From assembly GCA_910584545.1 (NCBI GenBank), contig CAJUBC010000009.1:1-56162 (forward strand): a DNA stretch of 56,162 bases, written 5' to 3'. Positions 56,057 to 56,162 of the stretch are shown here, one piece after another (position 1 is the first letter of the stretch; each line of letters opens with the position of its first letter). Source of the stretch: an uncultured Muribaculaceae bacterium (GTDB taxonomy: Bacteria > Bacteroidota > Bacteroidia > Bacteroidales > Muribaculaceae). The notes under the pieces were generated by a model. That model did no database searches and was not told the origin of the DNA. It saw only the letters and a list, made by a program, of their open reading frames with translations. The position numbers and the translations under genes were made by a program.

Positions 56057-56162
56057 CCGACGGTAAAATCTAAACCTCTTGTTTGGCGTAGTTTGGTTAT
56101 TGGTAATGTTTAGTACATGACAAAAATTGAAATTATGCTGTTAAACATCTAAATTTCAGACG

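Overview
The window reads as a chromosomal segment from a Bacteroidales bacterium, most likely of the Muribaculaceae. This is inferred from gene content: a six-subunit Na+-NQR, a zinc-free type B L31, BspA-like leucine-rich-repeat proteins, an OstA-like/MutL cluster, and secreted DUF3244 and serpin proteins. It is also inferred from promoters, because many genes are preceded by the Bacteroidetes -7 box TAnnTTTG, often with a TTTG or TTG about 20 bases further upstream. No 16S gene is present, so the family assignment is a judgement.

Layout. Positions 1-9580 hold tRNA-His, an alkaline phosphatase, a PepSY-like protein with tilS (minus strand), rubrerythrin, ruvX, def, ettA, a YidE/AspT-type transporter and L31. 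Positions 9600-12900 (minus strand) hold a class A penicillin-binding protein and a flavin reductase. Positions 13000-22810 are housekeeping: phosphohexomutase, the yicC-gmk-nadD-DUF5063-M18 peptidase run, trigger factor, clpP and clpX. A BspA-like LRR protein and recQ follow. Positions 26970-36218 form an envelope/repair cluster: three SurA-like proteins, an OstA-like protein, mutL and a ZIP transporter.

Positions 36219-42000 are accessory and the least ordinary part. They hold a second, repeat-rich BspA-like gene whose signal peptide is out of frame at an A6 tract, a long and apparently highly structured leader for that gene, short repeats bounding the segment, a small lipoprotein, a toxin-antitoxin remnant in which the acetyltransferase toxin is broken, a REP-like element, and a promoter-plus-terminator pair that looks like a small RNA gene.

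Positions 42021-51216 (minus strand) return to core metabolism: a small membrane protein, an RNase D-like exonuclease, bioD, glyA and the complete nqrABCDEF operon with its promoter. The right end (51222-56162) holds a lipoprotein serpin, a small secreted DUF3244 protein with a 218-bp MITE (17-bp inverted repeats, 11-bp target duplication) just upstream of its start codon, and a membrane-anchored TPR protein with a probable cytoplasmic DNA-binding tail. REP-like repeats and a short terminal reading frame lie near the window edge.

Strongest leads for new biology are the BspA leader RNA with the slippable A6 start, the candidate small RNA near 41903-41988, the MITE, and the serpin/DUF3244/TPR-regulator neighbourhood. 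All calls come from reading the sequence; no database search was run.
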